From Morella rubra (lineage: Eukaryota > Streptophyta > Magnoliopsida > Fagales > Myricaceae), in NCBI GenBank assembly GCA_003952965.2, contig CM025856.1, forward strand, positions 2,001,127 to 2,065,126: a DNA stretch of 64,000 nucleotides, in the 5' to 3' direction. Made by a program: the position numbers and the translations under genes. Positions 13,587-26,921 of the stretch are shown one piece after another. The notes below the pieces were generated by a model. The model made no database searches. It was given only the letters and a program-made list of their open reading frames with translations, and was not told the origin of the DNA. Within the stretch, counting starts at the first letter, position 1, and each line of letters starts with the position of its first letter.

Positions 13587-14574
13587 TTCCATAGTTGATA
13601 GCTTTTCATGCCTGATTAGTCTTACTAGCTGATCGTGATCTGCTAGATAACTAGAAACTCTTAGCTGATTACAGCAAAGCAAACTTTTTTGACTTGCCAT
13701 TACTAATTTCCCCAGTTACCATAGGAGACAACAACCAGTCAATTTTAACATTTGGTCTCACATACTTCTCCCATCAAAAGGTAGAAGCTGCTAGGAAGCC
13801 AGTAATGTACTGTTGGGGAGTCCAATTGCATAAAATTATATTTTGAGGGATCAAAATGAATAAAAAATTGTCAAAAAAACCATTGAAAAGGCCTAAAACA
13901 TAGGCCGATTTTTTGCAGGGTGTGGAGGGTTGGGGAGCCACGGCCCCCACTAGGCACTAGCCCCACCTTGGCTTAGAAGTTAGAAGGGAAGGTCTAAATC
14001 AGGAGCCGTGGCTTCTGAGCGTTATATTTTACCATACTCATTGCTTAAAACTACAACAAATTTTTTCTTATCATCCAATCCATGGCTATGAAACCTCCTT
14101 TTTCAGATCAAATTTTTAGACTGTTCAACTAAACCCCTTTTATCTCTTTCTTTCTTTTTTTATTTCTTCTTCCAGCTTTCTTCTTACAAGTGTTCGGTGC
14201 ATGCCCATGATCCAGACAATTAACTTGATAATTTAAGATTTAGAAAAAAAAAAAAACTTGATAATATAGGGGAAGGACTGAGCTGGTCAACCTGATACTA
14301 CTTCTGCAGGTTTTGTGGTCATGGGTTGAAGACATGAACAGAGAGTAGCGCCAAAAGTGGATGTAAACTCACCTACTCTGTTTGACAAAATGCATTGTAT
14401 ATATGAATTCAGAATGATTGGTGTCTTCCAAGTATGTCTACAGGAAAGTAACCCCGAAGCCAATTCAGAAGGTAATATTAATGCACTTTGAAATCTTTCA
14501 CCCCCTTCAAATCGTACCTTACAATACTGACAAACTTTTGAATGATTACTTTTTTTCTTTAGGGTCACCAAGGT

Positions 14575-14768
14575 GTTTCTGCATTATATTGACAATAGAA
14601 ACAGCAACATTAACCCATTCAACCCCAAGATATTGGTCTGTTTCTGGATTATATTGACAATGGAGCAGCAACATTGACCCCTTCAACCCCAAGAGATTGG
14701 TCTGTTTCTGCATTATATTGACAATGGAAACAGCAACATAGACCCATTCAATCCTAAGAGATTGGTCT
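14575..14768 (+). repeat. Three-copy 64-65 bp tandem repeat
   Basis: Copies begin at 14575, 14640 and 14704, each starting GTTTCTG and containing ATTATATTGACAAT, CAGCAACAT and AAGAGATTGGTCT-like blocks. The copies differ at about 5-10% of positions. No coding potential is evident. Confidence 0.85.
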
Positions 14769-16289
14769 GATTGGTTAAGACTTGGATTTAAGGGTTTGCT
14801 TTGTCTGAGGTTTTTAATTCGAATTTCTTAAAGTGTAACTAATTCCTTAAGACTAATTTCCTAACAGACAGATTAACTTGATTTGTGTGACTTAGAAAGA
14901 ACTGCATCGGCTCAGGGTTTGAGCTTCTTCTCGTTATAAAAAAAAAAAAACACAATTGACGTATTTCTCTAGAGCTCAACAACAAAAACGAATAAAACGA
15001 AAAAGACCCTCTAGAAGTTAGATGGATGTGCTTCATCAATCGCATACTTTGTTGTAGTGCATGGTACTTTTTTCTTTTGCTTTTTGTGGGGTAAGATTTT
15101 GTTCTCTTCTGCTAATTTTATGTCGACATTTCATGCTACCTAAAAAAAAGGTTTGGCACAAAGGAGTTTGTCTGGAGTACACTTTTTTCCTGTTAGTGTC
15201 TGTCTGCAGTACACATTGAGAGGATTTTTCTCGGAAAAAGTAATGCTTTAGTCTGAAACAAACGGCATTAATGAGAATATTAGGTTAATCAGATCCATCG
15301 TAGTGTGATAAGGTGCAGTTGGGGTTGGAGAGCTACTCCTTTATGACTGTCGATTCTTCAACTGCAATCCATCTTCCAATTTTTCTTAGGCCCTGACGTC
15401 GCAGCATCTTCATGGTCAATTTGAATTCTCTTCTTCAGGCAACTTTTTACAACGGATACGGCTACTATAATGACCATGCGATGTGTCACGATCCTATAGG
15501 ACCAAACCGTTCTTGTACGCGGAAAATCCGATCAACGTTGTACAAAATGATCAGCATATGCTTTTGCACGTCCGCTCCATGCAGAACAGTAGTAGCTAAT
15601 GACAATGACTTGCACTGCGTGAAACTGATCGAAATATCTCTCTCTCTCTCTCATTCGTAGCCTATGGGGTCCGATTCGCTGGCTTTGAAAACTTCCCTGC
15701 ACCATGTGTGTAACGCGGGTTTCCTATTCTGATAGGACCATAGCACCGCAAAATGTGATAGGCATATTCCTACCCGTGGATACGAGCTCGAGCTCTCTCT
15801 CTCTCTTCTATAATTTCCATGGATACGAGCTCTCTCTCTCTTCTATAATTTCCGTGGACACGAGCTCTCTCTCTCTCTCTTCTCTAATTTTTTTTTTTTC
15901 GGTTTCCAGCTGAGTTCCTCGCCTGAGTTAACCTATAACAAGGACGTTTGATGCGAACTAAGGATATAATACCACTTGGTACCATCTACGTTCACTTATT
16001 TTAAAGTAAGAAGTTGAAGTGATCAATATATAAGTTAACATGGTTTGTGAAAGTAAAATTTGATCTTAAATTTAGTAGATGAAATTATGATTGATTAATA
16101 GTGTCACTGCAATAACTATTGCTTAAACTGAATATTCTGTAACGGAATACTTCTATGATAACATATAAAAAAGGTTATTACACTGATTACGCCCTCTTCA
16201 TTTTTTTCTTTAAAAAAAATTAAAATATTCAGTTGTTGAGTTATAAAATTAAGCTACTTCCAAGTTTAGAAAATGGTTCATGTAATATT

Positions 16290-16346
16290 AATATTATATA
16301 TATATGCTGTGCTTGCCAGCACGATGGGATGAAGATACCTTCAGAG

Positions 16347-16382
<36 letters not shown>

Positions 16383-16420
16383 GCTGTGCTTGCTAGCAAG
16401 ATGGGATGAAGATACCCTAA
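16290..16420 (+). repeat. Duplicated block flanking an AT/GT microsatellite
   Basis: The block TATATATGCTGTGCTTGC-AGCA-GATGGGATGAAGATACC occurs at about 16302-16341 and again at 16377-16418. The copies are separated by GTGTGTGTATATATAT repeats. This looks like slippage or unequal exchange at the microsatellite. Confidence 0.75.
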
Positions 16421-16790
16421 GAGCTAAAAATAGAATTTGAGCAGCTGGTGGACGAGAACCTTCAAATTATAGGGGATAAAAGGGTCTATTTATTCTGATA
16501 ATGCATTAGTCAATTCATATTATGATGGACCTTCGAGATGCATGTCCAAGCTGGGAGTCCAATCATTTAATACACTTAAATTCTCAAACTGGAGTAATAG
16601 AGAGCATAGGAAGTACTCACCTTCATGAATAATATTTCTCGATCTTCTGGTCCAAGCATAAATATTGGCAACCTCGTCCCAACAAATTATAGTGAAATCT
16701 GTTTGACTGCTGCAAGAAAATTAAGTTTTATAGAACCTTCTAATGGTCTGACCAATTTTTCTTAATTTTCTGCGGTTTTTAGAATTTTGC

Positions 16791-16946
16791 ATTTTGTTGC
16801 ACCTAACTTGCCCATTAAACTCGGACTGGTCCAATTAAGAGACACACTAACGTCTGAGCTTAATCAAGTATTTTTGTCCACATATTTTGTTGCACCTGAC
16901 TTGCGCACTAGATTCAGACGAATTTGGACCAATTAAGAGACACTAA
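16791..16946 (+). repeat. Two-copy direct repeat of about 65 bp
   Basis: Two similar blocks begin at 16791 and 16883. Each starts ATTTTGTTGCACCT and contains CCAATTAAGAGACAC. They share roughly 80% identity. Noncoding. Confidence 0.65.
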
Positions 16947-17531
16947 CCGAGAATGAGTATCAATGTAATTAAATATTTTCAAACACTCGTCCAGAAGTAA
17001 ATATCCATCCTTTTAATTCAAAATAAATGATCTCAATCTTGACACGTTAACATCTTTTGTTACACCTGATGTCAAAGTGGCAATCTTGAATCGTTAATGG
17101 CTTTTGTTAATTTACCTTACCATTCACCATCCTAAGCATATATTTTTTTAAAAACACTTAATGTAAAGTGGCATGTCACACCTACTACGACTATGAAATA
17201 TGCATTATCTGGGATAAAAGACGACAGTACTACAAGAAGAAATCAAGCGGTAAACATACATTTCATGTTTGCAAACATAATTAATTCAAAATTTTAATCA
17301 AAATAATAATAATAAAATAATTAAAATTAATCTCTTTCCACATTAAATTATCTCTTTCCATTACAATAAATATACAAAAAATTAACTCAAAACATCCTAT
17401 CTCTTCACTTTTGCACCAAGTCTAAGGCTCGTAAAATTTGTGAAACGTTCCAATCCCACATATCTTCGCTTGGGTACGAACATGAACTTCCCCCAAAAGT
17501 TTGAATGATGTGAGCGTGAGGTACACAGAAT

Positions 17532-20500
17532 TCATATCGAACCGTACTTCTTTTCACTTGGTCTTCCCGTTCCTTGAGCAGGAACAGGTGGGCGCTCCCA
17601 AGAGGTTCTGGTGAAGGCACTGTTAAGGTCTTCTGCTCGAGAGTAGCTTTGCCCTGCTCCACTCACCTATTCATAAATATAGGCAAATCCAACTAACTGT
17701 AAGAAGTCTGAACATGAAGGGAAGCCAGAAATGGCAATCGACTGCTAATTGACACGAGTTCCCTTGCTTTACAAGCTCCCCATTACTGTTTTGAGTACCG
17801 TGACACGAGAATTCCAAAACAATTTTTCATGCTGCAGTGCCGGCTCAAGATGTGGAACAATGCTCATCGAGGATATAACATACTGATTGCTTACCAAACT
17901 AATGACAGAATTCCCTTCATGAAAAATATCAATGTCTCTTAAACAAGATTTAACCCACATAATATCAAACTTTGTCTGCATTCAGTTCGACATATATATC
18001 ATGTATCACCAGTATCAAATTAAGAAAATAATTGACATTTTTAAGCCTAAGATAGCTCCAGTTACATAATTGCCATAAGTGCAGAAAACTTACCGTTTCT
18101 AAGCAGGCAGATAGTATTGTCATGCCTGGCAAAGCATCAATCCCTCGCTGTAACCAAGACATAAATAGATGATTCTACACATATATATTTGCAAAATACA
18201 ACAAAAGCAGGAAACCAAGGACCATCTAATGGTAGTAAGCAAAAGCTACACAGCCTACCAGGTGTCCCACTCGAGTTCTGTAGATGAATCCTCCGGCACA
18301 GGCCAGTGTTGAAAAGACAATGAATCTGCGTCAGGCCAAATTCGAATTTGTCCAAACATCAATATTCAGGTAACAAAGAGAAACACATAAAGATTTGCAA
18401 CAAGCCAGTGGGAAGATTGAGATCACTACTAGCTTTAAGAAAATATTTTGTTTCTATCGGGACATACCATTAATTAAAGTCCGTACATAAAATCAAAAAG
18501 TATCTTATAGTGTGTCCTTACATAATCATTATTCAAAGGAGGTACCAGAAAATGTAAATTGTAAAGTAGTGCCCTACATAACTCCAACTGCAGCTTATAC
18601 AGAGGCCTCCATCACATGTTCTTGTGATTTTACTTCTCACCATTGAACATACGGTTTTTGTCTTTATCTAAAGCAGAAATAAAAATGAAGGTAACCATAC
18701 ATGCACGACAGCACTCCAAATGTAGCCCATCCTCTTGTTGCATCTTGCCCTTGAACCTGCCTATATTCTGCAAAATTTTAAAAAACAAGACTGACAGTTG
18801 ATTTGGGGACTTTGATTAATGAATGCCCATCTATCTTTGAGTTCTCAGCCATAGTTCCTGTCATTAAATATTAAACTAAGGTTGAAAATAAACAAGAAGA
18901 CAGAGGGGGTTTTCAGTGAAAACGGTGTAGAACAGTTATTCAGCCATTGTACAATAGTTTTACCCTTTTGTCTGAGCTGTACTTCTAGTTGTAAGATCGT
19001 CCACAATCACAGATCAATTAGCAAGTTATAATGCTTGCAGAGCCACATTGCAACAACCTATCTCAACGTTATAACTTGATAAACTAAAATAGGCTCTTCT
19101 AACATGCATATCTAATTCTTATCATGTTTATCTGTTTCCAGTGACGTCTGCAAGTCTTGCTCTTTGGATTTCCTGGTTAGATTAAACTTTGTGAGCTCTC
19201 TCTCTTCTCTTTATCTTTTTTGTTTCCTTTGGCTGGAGGGGGGGTTGGGTTGGGTTGAGTTGGTAACATCGTGCATTCTTCTGTGAGCTGAGGTCTCACA
19301 ATACCATAAAAAGCCTTTAAACTGGTTCTCTTTCTTAAAATGCAGAAAACTTTGTTGCACTGTCGATAAATCCCACCAAAAGAGTTGTTTTCACTTTTGA
19401 GAGCAATGCAAGCGTACCACACATTTTTGTAAGAATGAACTGAATGGGCTCGAAACCCTCTACTGGGATAGTGACATTAACTTGGTAAGGACCATCACTG
19501 GCCTTCTCACCTGAAGATGGAGGAAAAAAAATTAAAAACAAGATGTTTAGAAGATTATACACCAGAAAGCTAGCATGGCAAAAAGAATCCATACATCTCC
19601 AATCCACAATCAACACTGTGGGCGACAGAGTTGTAGGAGGTGTCCCAGCTGCCCCTGAGCCCGACAACCGAATATCAAGGCCATTTTCTGGAAGAACCTG
19701 ATGGCGGCCACAAATGATCAGATATCGGGCCAAAACACTAAATATAACAGGCTTCCCTGAAACTAAATGGCGAGAAGCAGACTACCTTGATAATTGGCTT
19801 CCCCACTAACTTCGAAAGAGAAGTAATTGCAGTCATATAAAGGGCTACATGAGCCTGTTCAGTCCTAAAGCTGTAAAAGGTAAATGTTTTATTCTTGAAA
19901 TTATCAGTGCCAAAAAGGGAAAGAAAAGTACCATTGATGACAGAAGTTTGAAACAAAATATAAAAAGCAAGACAAATCAAAACAACTACAGCAAGATATT
20001 ACACCTGAAATCACGGTGAGACTTTTCAAAACCCCATTGAGTCATGCCATTGTAAACCTACAAGTTTGCACAAATAAATTGTTTTTCCCCCTTTTGCTAT
20101 GTACATTTTCTTTCTGGCAATAAAAAATTAATATATGTCAGTAAGATCACAACTGTCACGTACAATTTCCCATGATCGTGGATGAAAACCAACAGTGAAG
20201 CCCTCAAATACCCGTGGACCCGGTCTCTCACATGGAATGGCGAGTTCAACATATACTCTGACACAATTAGAGACAAGCAATTATTGAGAAATCAAAACAT
20301 CAGATTTTATTCAGGAAGGTAAATACAAAAATGGGAAGAAGCCAGATCAACATCATGACAACAGCACTCTCCTCTTCGACTTCAGAAGCGCATTCCCTTT
20401 TCCATATAGGTATATTCATTTGGGTGGAATACCTTCACTGACCATGTGGGGAGTTCTTCCAAAGTCTCAAAGCAATATAATAATGATTACTAGAGCAATT

Positions 20501-23500
20501 TTGTGACTCTACCGCCAATATTAAATCTCTTTTTTCCACTTGCCGGCCACCAATTTGATTTATTGTAAATCAAGAATTTTTCTGTAGGCTTCCAATGGCA
20601 AAATCAGTGGACATTTTTAGTAATAACTTGTATTGTTCTAACTTAAAAATGAGAAATGCAATGGATTTGGTATCTTAATGGTCCAATTCCAGCTTGTGGT
20701 GTGTAGAATTCAACAGAGTGAAACTTGACCTGTTATTCCTGTAATTTGGATTCAGCTTTCCTTTTGAAGGTGCTGAAAAAAGTTTACTGAAAATGTCTTG
20801 CTCTTTTATCATCATGAATCTATTCATTTCTTTTTTCGTTCAAATGGAGCTACAAAAGCTTTAGCAATCATGTCCTTCAGAAAAAGACATGCAAGATCCC
20901 AAATTTATGCATCTTCAACACATAAAGTCAAAGTTGAAGCATTTTCATCCTCGGCATACCAATTCACTGAATTATATATGAAAACCAACACTATGTAACA
21001 GGAAAAAGAAAGAAGAAGAAGAATAAATGAACTCATGGTACAGTTTAGAAGACCTGCAAGTTGATTCGTAGGTGACATTGCATATGCATCCAAGCACACC
21101 TGAAATGAGACAACAGAGACAATTGCATGTGGCATAAATTACTTGCACAACATTTTATACATACAGAGGCAACACAAGCTCAGAGGCAAAGAACCCTTTA
21201 AGATGCACTAAATGCATTTCACCAAATGCAATTAGTCAGACAACTTTGAGAGGAATAAATCATGGCATGCAAAAGATTTCTGGGGAATAAATCCATTGCA
21301 TACTTTTGGTCTTTACATATTATCCAACCTTATCTGATAGAACCAAGCACCAATCGCAGCTAGAATCTAACCATCATTTCCCCTTAGGAATCTTTGGCAT
21401 ATGTGGCTTAAAGTACCAGTATAGATTAAGAAAAATACAGCAGCTAGCTAACTTGTTCTTGGTGCAGGTAGTAAAATCTGCTTTAGAAAACATGCAAAAC
21501 TTTACCAATTGTGTGCAACCAACAGAAATGGTCTCATTATTCCAACTTGTTCCAAACTTTTTCAACAGAATCTTCTAAATTCATTATGTTCGATTAGATA
21601 TCATGAACTAATAAATCAATTCTGCTTCCAAGCAACCAAAGACAGGCCAGCAACATGGCAGAAACACAACAATTGTCATGTATTCAAGGGTCATATATTC
21701 CCTGCATGTGAGGCAAACACTTGGAAATGAAAAGCTCACAAACCTTTACTTTGGGGGTATTGATATTCACCTGAATCATCCAAAAAAAAAAAAAAAAGAG
21801 ACCATTAGGAACTTGGTCGCACAAGTTACTTTCAATAAAAGGAATAGACAATGCTTCTTACAGCAGCAGTATAACAGAATGCTATGAAATTTACGAAGAG
21901 AAAAGAACAGTATAAATATAACTAACCTGAGCTGTACGCCCCATTTTGTCATAACTCTGCTCACAATTCATCAGGTCTCCATTAAGAAACCCCTAGACAT
22001 TGGTAAGATAATGAAGAGGATTCGGTTTACAAAGTTTTCAATCGATTGTTCCCATGAAAACCTCAAGTTCAAAGAGAACACTAAAAGGACCCTAAAAAAA
22101 ATAGTTCACTTCACCAAGCATTACAGAGATGTCTGACTTCCTTCTGTTCTTAAACAAGACTGTGAGGCCACAGTAGGCTAAAAAGACAGAGAACAGATGA
22201 AAAGGGTCTCAAAAACACATGGTAAGCAGTCATTACCATTGAGATCTTAGGACATAATAAGTATGCCAAAATGTGGTCCTTATTGAAAAGATTCTAGACT
22301 TCTGCTGCACCCTGGGAGTAGGGCCAAGCAGAGTCCTATATAAGCAACAAAGTCAAAAGACTTCTGTTCAGACTTTTCCTATCAATAATAATGATAATTT
22401 GCACTGAGAGATTTGCACTGAGAGCGTGCTTGAGTTCTTTTTTGCAGTTTTCCTTCTCCTTTTATTTCTTCTTTTAAAGATTTAACATCACTCTGATAGT
22501 CATCTTAACTCAGAAAAAAAGAAAGTTAAAGCATAGCCTGACAGTCTGGTACGGTTCTTTCCCACGGTGAAAAGTGAATTGCATGACAAAGTAAAGTCTA
22601 CCTACATCACTCATGCTTATTGTTGCAAAGTTTCCTGAAGTGTTTCAACTTACTTGCACAAAGTCAACTTGCCCTGAACCAGCAACGAAGTAGTTCAGAA
22701 AATCAAATCGGCCAAAATTCACGTATCCCTGCACGAGCATAAGCACATGCACGCCATGTGAACCACTCTCGGAAAAAAAGAAGAAAATGCATGTAGTGTG
22801 CAGTGACAAACAATTTTTGTTTTCCATTTCACTGTAAAGGAACTCAAAAGCATGTTTGAATATGATATTATCTGCAATATTACTCCCATTGTCACATTCA
22901 GATTCACAGAACTGACTTGATAACTATCTTTTCATTTGCTCTCCCTGGTAGAAATAAAACAATCTAATTAAAGTAGAAGCTGACACTCTCTTTTCAATTG
23001 TTGTTCAAACCAGTAAACATTATTCTCATGTAATTCAGAATACTTTGTCATCAAATTCACTGCCTTGTCATACTCAAGCATCAACTCTCATATGCAATTA
23101 CTTGTTGCGCGAGTACTAAGCACAACAAGCATGAATGCAAAGCTTCTAACATTTCACCAATTAACTTCGGAATGAAAAGAACCACAACTAAGTACAACAC
23201 AAATATTTAATCACCAGTGAATTGTATAACCAATAAAATGTTCTGTGAGTCCTGCAGTCATTCGAATAAAATGAATACTTAGAACTCTGAAAAGTTCATG
23301 CAATTTTTTTTCTGTTATCTATCAGTTTTTCCTGACTACGGGTTGCAAACATGGAATAACTCAGTGAGGCCAGGTTCCTTATCTTGAAGAATAAACAACC
23401 ACATGCTGTAAAACTATTTTGCAGGCTGAAATGCTAACCATTTGATGCAGGTAAATAGAGGTATATTTTTATTCTAACTATTTCCAGGAAGATGTAAAGG

Positions 23501-24350
23501 CTGAACTACCGTTTGTGATCTACTCTCCACGTCTTTGCAGAATCGAACCACCAAGTCAGTGTACTGCAGCAGGAAAAAATTTTACTGTAAATAACTTCTG
23601 AATTGGAAAATCTAAGAGCTCTAGATGGAGGTATCATAACAAAGGTAGACTTTAGTGATAAATTAACTTTGCATACGGACATACCTTCCCCTCATACTCG
23701 AAAGCATGCCCAACCCAGCTACTCTGATTAACAGCTTAACAGAAAACAAATTTATCATACAGTAAAGACATCATTGAAATTTAAGCATAACTAGCAGTGC
23801 AGTAAAAGTTGCACCATAATCAGGAGAACAGCAGAAACCTGGCCTGATTATATGAGGAGAAATAACATGTGAGATTGGTTTTTTCACTTTCCTCCAACAA
23901 GAATTGGAAGAAAGCTGCAATTCAGGTAATTACTCATCACAATCAGGCCCATCTTTTGTATGCATTTATGCATGGGTCCAATTAGTATATTCAAAATCAC
24001 CATGCACTACGGATGTATTTCTATACATTAGAATCTACAGCACTGCAGGATACGAAATCAACAATGTGACTAGAATTATTGAGAACGTAGCAATTGGTAC
24101 TCGGTACCACAACTGAGGCAGACCCAAGTGCCTGTAAAACAATAGCTGAAACAAAAATGAAATTTACATATCAGAGAAAAGAACCAGCTCGACCTTTGAC
24201 CCTAAAGCACAACTACATAAGCATCTCTCGTAGGTCCCCTGGCTAGGAATTTTTCACTAACAATGTTCAAAAACAAGAATCAGATGGCAACTTACCTGTG
24301 CCAATTATTAATAGACAAGTTAAAGAGCACCCATCTAGACTGTGTCGCAT
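17532..24350 (-). CDS. Plant single-pass (type I) membrane protein of unknown function, ATG27-like
   Basis: Seventeen phase-consistent exons give 402 aa: 24350-24296, 24145-24054, 23723-23685, 23563-23510, 22728-22654, 21992-21927, 21770-21740, 21099-21054, 20257-20164, 20057-20005, 19870-19786, 19697-19595, 19510-19418, 18767-18701, 18325-18259, 18147-18094, 17666-17532. Layout: signal peptide (about 1-32), a Cys-containing luminal part with conserved-looking blocks (DLVVRFCKDVESRSQTGYV; LGCICNVTYESTCR; FTVGFHPRSWEIVYNGMTQW; LIVDWRC), one membrane segment at about 311-334 (FGVLSCIFIVFSTLACAGGF), and a cytosolic tail ending KKYGSI, a terminal Tyr-x-x-hydrophobic sorting motif. The pattern resembles plant proteins annotated as uncharacterised or ATG27/mannose-6-phosphate-receptor-like. 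Trafficking in Golgi/endosomes is inference. Exon 2 acceptor (24145) and the 31-nt exon 21770-21740 are the least certain; both were chosen because they restore phase. Confidence 0.8.
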
Positions 24351-26921
24351 CGCTTCAAATTTGTAACATACCCTGTACAAAATAACAGATACTGACGCAC
24401 CAAAAGAAAAAAGAAAAAAGAAAAAACAAGTATAAATACTGTAGAATTAGACTATTAGTAATTGTACGTGCGGTTAGAGAATCCGCTTGATGAAGCTTGA
24501 AAAAGCACTACACTGTATAAGCATGCGACGGAGTGCGAGCTGTCTTGCATTTTAGCAGAAATCAAAACATAAAACCGAATCTCCTTAGCTGAAAACACTG
24601 TAAACCAGATACTAGTTCTGAATCGATTAGCAAACCATACCGAAGATTTCAGGTTATCCTCGCAAGCTATGTAACACAAATAAAGTTCTAGAAATTTTCG
24701 AAAAGAAAAATACTTCCAGGATTTGAATAGTATGCAGCAGAGAATCAGAGATACTCCAGGTGAATTCTTCAGGATCCGTTACAGACAAGTACATTGCATT
24801 CTCCCTAATATATCCAAGAATGGCCATTATTTATGAATAAGGCAAGCGAGTGATTGACTGGTTTTATGTCCTACAGTTTGCCAGATTTCGAGGTTCGCGG
24901 ATAATTTTTTGAAGGAAATACCTGAAAGTGAGTCGCTCTGCCCGTGGCTGAGGAAGAAACGAGCTCCGAGGGAGAACAAATGTGTTGGCTGGCTGACTTG
25001 TGACCTCTGAAGCCGGAAAAAGAATTAGGACCTTTGACTGGGATCCGTAATACCAAAACTACCCTTATTAGTAACGGCCTCATGACACGTGCACTTTGTC
25101 TGAGACTCCTGCCGATCTCTTCGTAGCGCACATCGCATCGGTCCGGAACGAACCAGGGTATTTTAGGCATATTATTTGGGCCTAAGAGGATATTGGTTTT
25201 TAATCATCAATAATTTTGTAGCACATCCATCATTAGCATCTTCTCTTCTTCTGTACGCTCGGTACAATAATACTTTAATCTGTTTAGCTCCGTTGAAAAA
25301 TACCACAATTTTGATTATTTGAGATCAGTATTAAAATACTTAGAAAAAAAAATAGATCAGTATTAAATTATACCAAAACAGAGAAGTCTTCTTGAAAAAA
25401 AAAGAGCCTTCTTGACTAGTGACCTAAAAGTTCTCTGAATATATCTGTGGGGGAACAGAAATGAATGTTGCCTGTCAAAACAAGAGTATTTAACCACATT
25501 AATTTATCCCCCTAAATTAAATAGATTCCTATCCTTTGAATTATACTAATTAAAGTTAGGAGCTAGGTAATGATTCTAATGAAATTGTAAGCAATTTTAG
25601 GGGTAAAAATTGTGAGTAGTTACTTTTTTGAGCATGGGTTTTTCGGGGTGAGCAAGCATGGGTTTAACCAAACCACAACACAACAGCTTGGGGAACTCCT
25701 ACTAAACCCCAAACAACATTGCAACTTAAAAAACAAAAAAAAGAAGTAATGTCATAGTAAACATCTTAATTATAACTTAAAATCAATCTTATCTCTCTAA
25801 AATTTAAAACGACAATTTGCATCCCTTATGTTTCCAACATGATCAAACATCACATTCAGTTTGAATTGCCGGTTAACCTAAGTGCTCCAAGAATCAGTCT
25901 TTGTGGAACTATCCGCAATAGTTTCAAACCAGTGACGAATGTTACAAGGAAGAAGGTGGTGACCAATTTCTAGATGTTGTAATGTTGCGCCACTCTACTG
26001 CCCATTGACTGTGCAAAGGTAACATTGGATGACTCCAAACAAAAATGAGTGGAAAGAAAAAGGTGTTTGCGTGTGATTCATGTCCCAACTTGGACGGCGC
26101 GTGTACCTCACTTTCTTAAGGGGAGTCAGGGAAGTAGGTGGCGGTAGATGCTCGAGATCGTGGTGGTGGAGAGGGAACCACACCTTATATTGACAGATGA
26201 ACCAGTGGATTAATCAAGTCAATTGTTTATATTGAGTCTTATATTCTTTTTCGAAGTTACATGGAAAGGCAAGAAAGCTAGACAACTTTGAGTTCAAAAA
26301 AACAATACCTTTGGGGCGTTTGTTTGCTTAATTTGTTTGGGGCTAAAATTTCCACCACACCAAACACATTTTACAAATTTCAATAAACTTCACACTTTTA
26401 CACATATATTTCACACTTTTCACAAACCTTAATAAACTTCAACATTCAAAAAATTCTAAAATTTTGAGAATATTCTCCAAAATTTCGGTAAACAAACGCC
26501 CCAGGATATGCATAGTCATCGACCAGAAAAAAACTCAATATTCGACGTAGATTATATCATGGGGAACGTTGCAATTTGCATGTTGTAGTTACAAAAGTTA
26601 CTATTGGGTCGAGAAGTGTTGACGTAACAACTGGGAACGTGGCCTTCGCCTTTAGACTACACAAAACTCGTACTCTACTGCTGTATTCTGGTTCGCAAGT
26701 ACGCCATTTATACCCTCAATTCCTTCCATCGACTGATGCGAAGTATCAGAATTCTGAGACAACAGTCAAATTCAAATCCAAGACAACCAAAGCCCTCTTT
26801 ACAAGTGTCAAATCCACAAAGCCAAATGTGCAAAGAATACCCCGCCGAGACCCAAATCGAAACCCTAGGATGCCGAAGAAGCTTGTAGTGAAGCTCGCAA
26901 GCCGAACCCCTACCACTAGAG
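24351..26921. other. Divergent promoter region between membrane protein and glycosyltransferase
   Basis: The first 600-700 bp should hold the leader of the minus-strand gene; a leader intron is possible. From 25.2 to 26.3 kb the DNA is AT-rich and shows no gene. A hAT-like MITE lies at 26312-26503. The last 400 bp are the GC-richer leader of the glycosyltransferase. Open frames here are short and resemble nothing. Confidence 0.5.
26312..26503. mobile_element. hAT-like MITE, about 190 bp
   Basis: The left terminus reads TGGGGCGTTTGTTTGCTTAA. The right terminus, reverse-complemented, begins TGGGGCGTTTGTTTACCGAA, so the inverted repeat is about 15 bp with near-perfect match. The interior is AT-rich with repeated CACACTTTT and TAAACTTCA units and no coding capacity. 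An 8-bp target duplication was not obvious. Confidence 0.7.

Noticed and set aside
24871-25170. 99-codon minus-strand frame
   Set aside because: Probably leader sequence of the membrane protein gene; no signal peptide or similarity, and the phase-consistent gene model starts at 24350.
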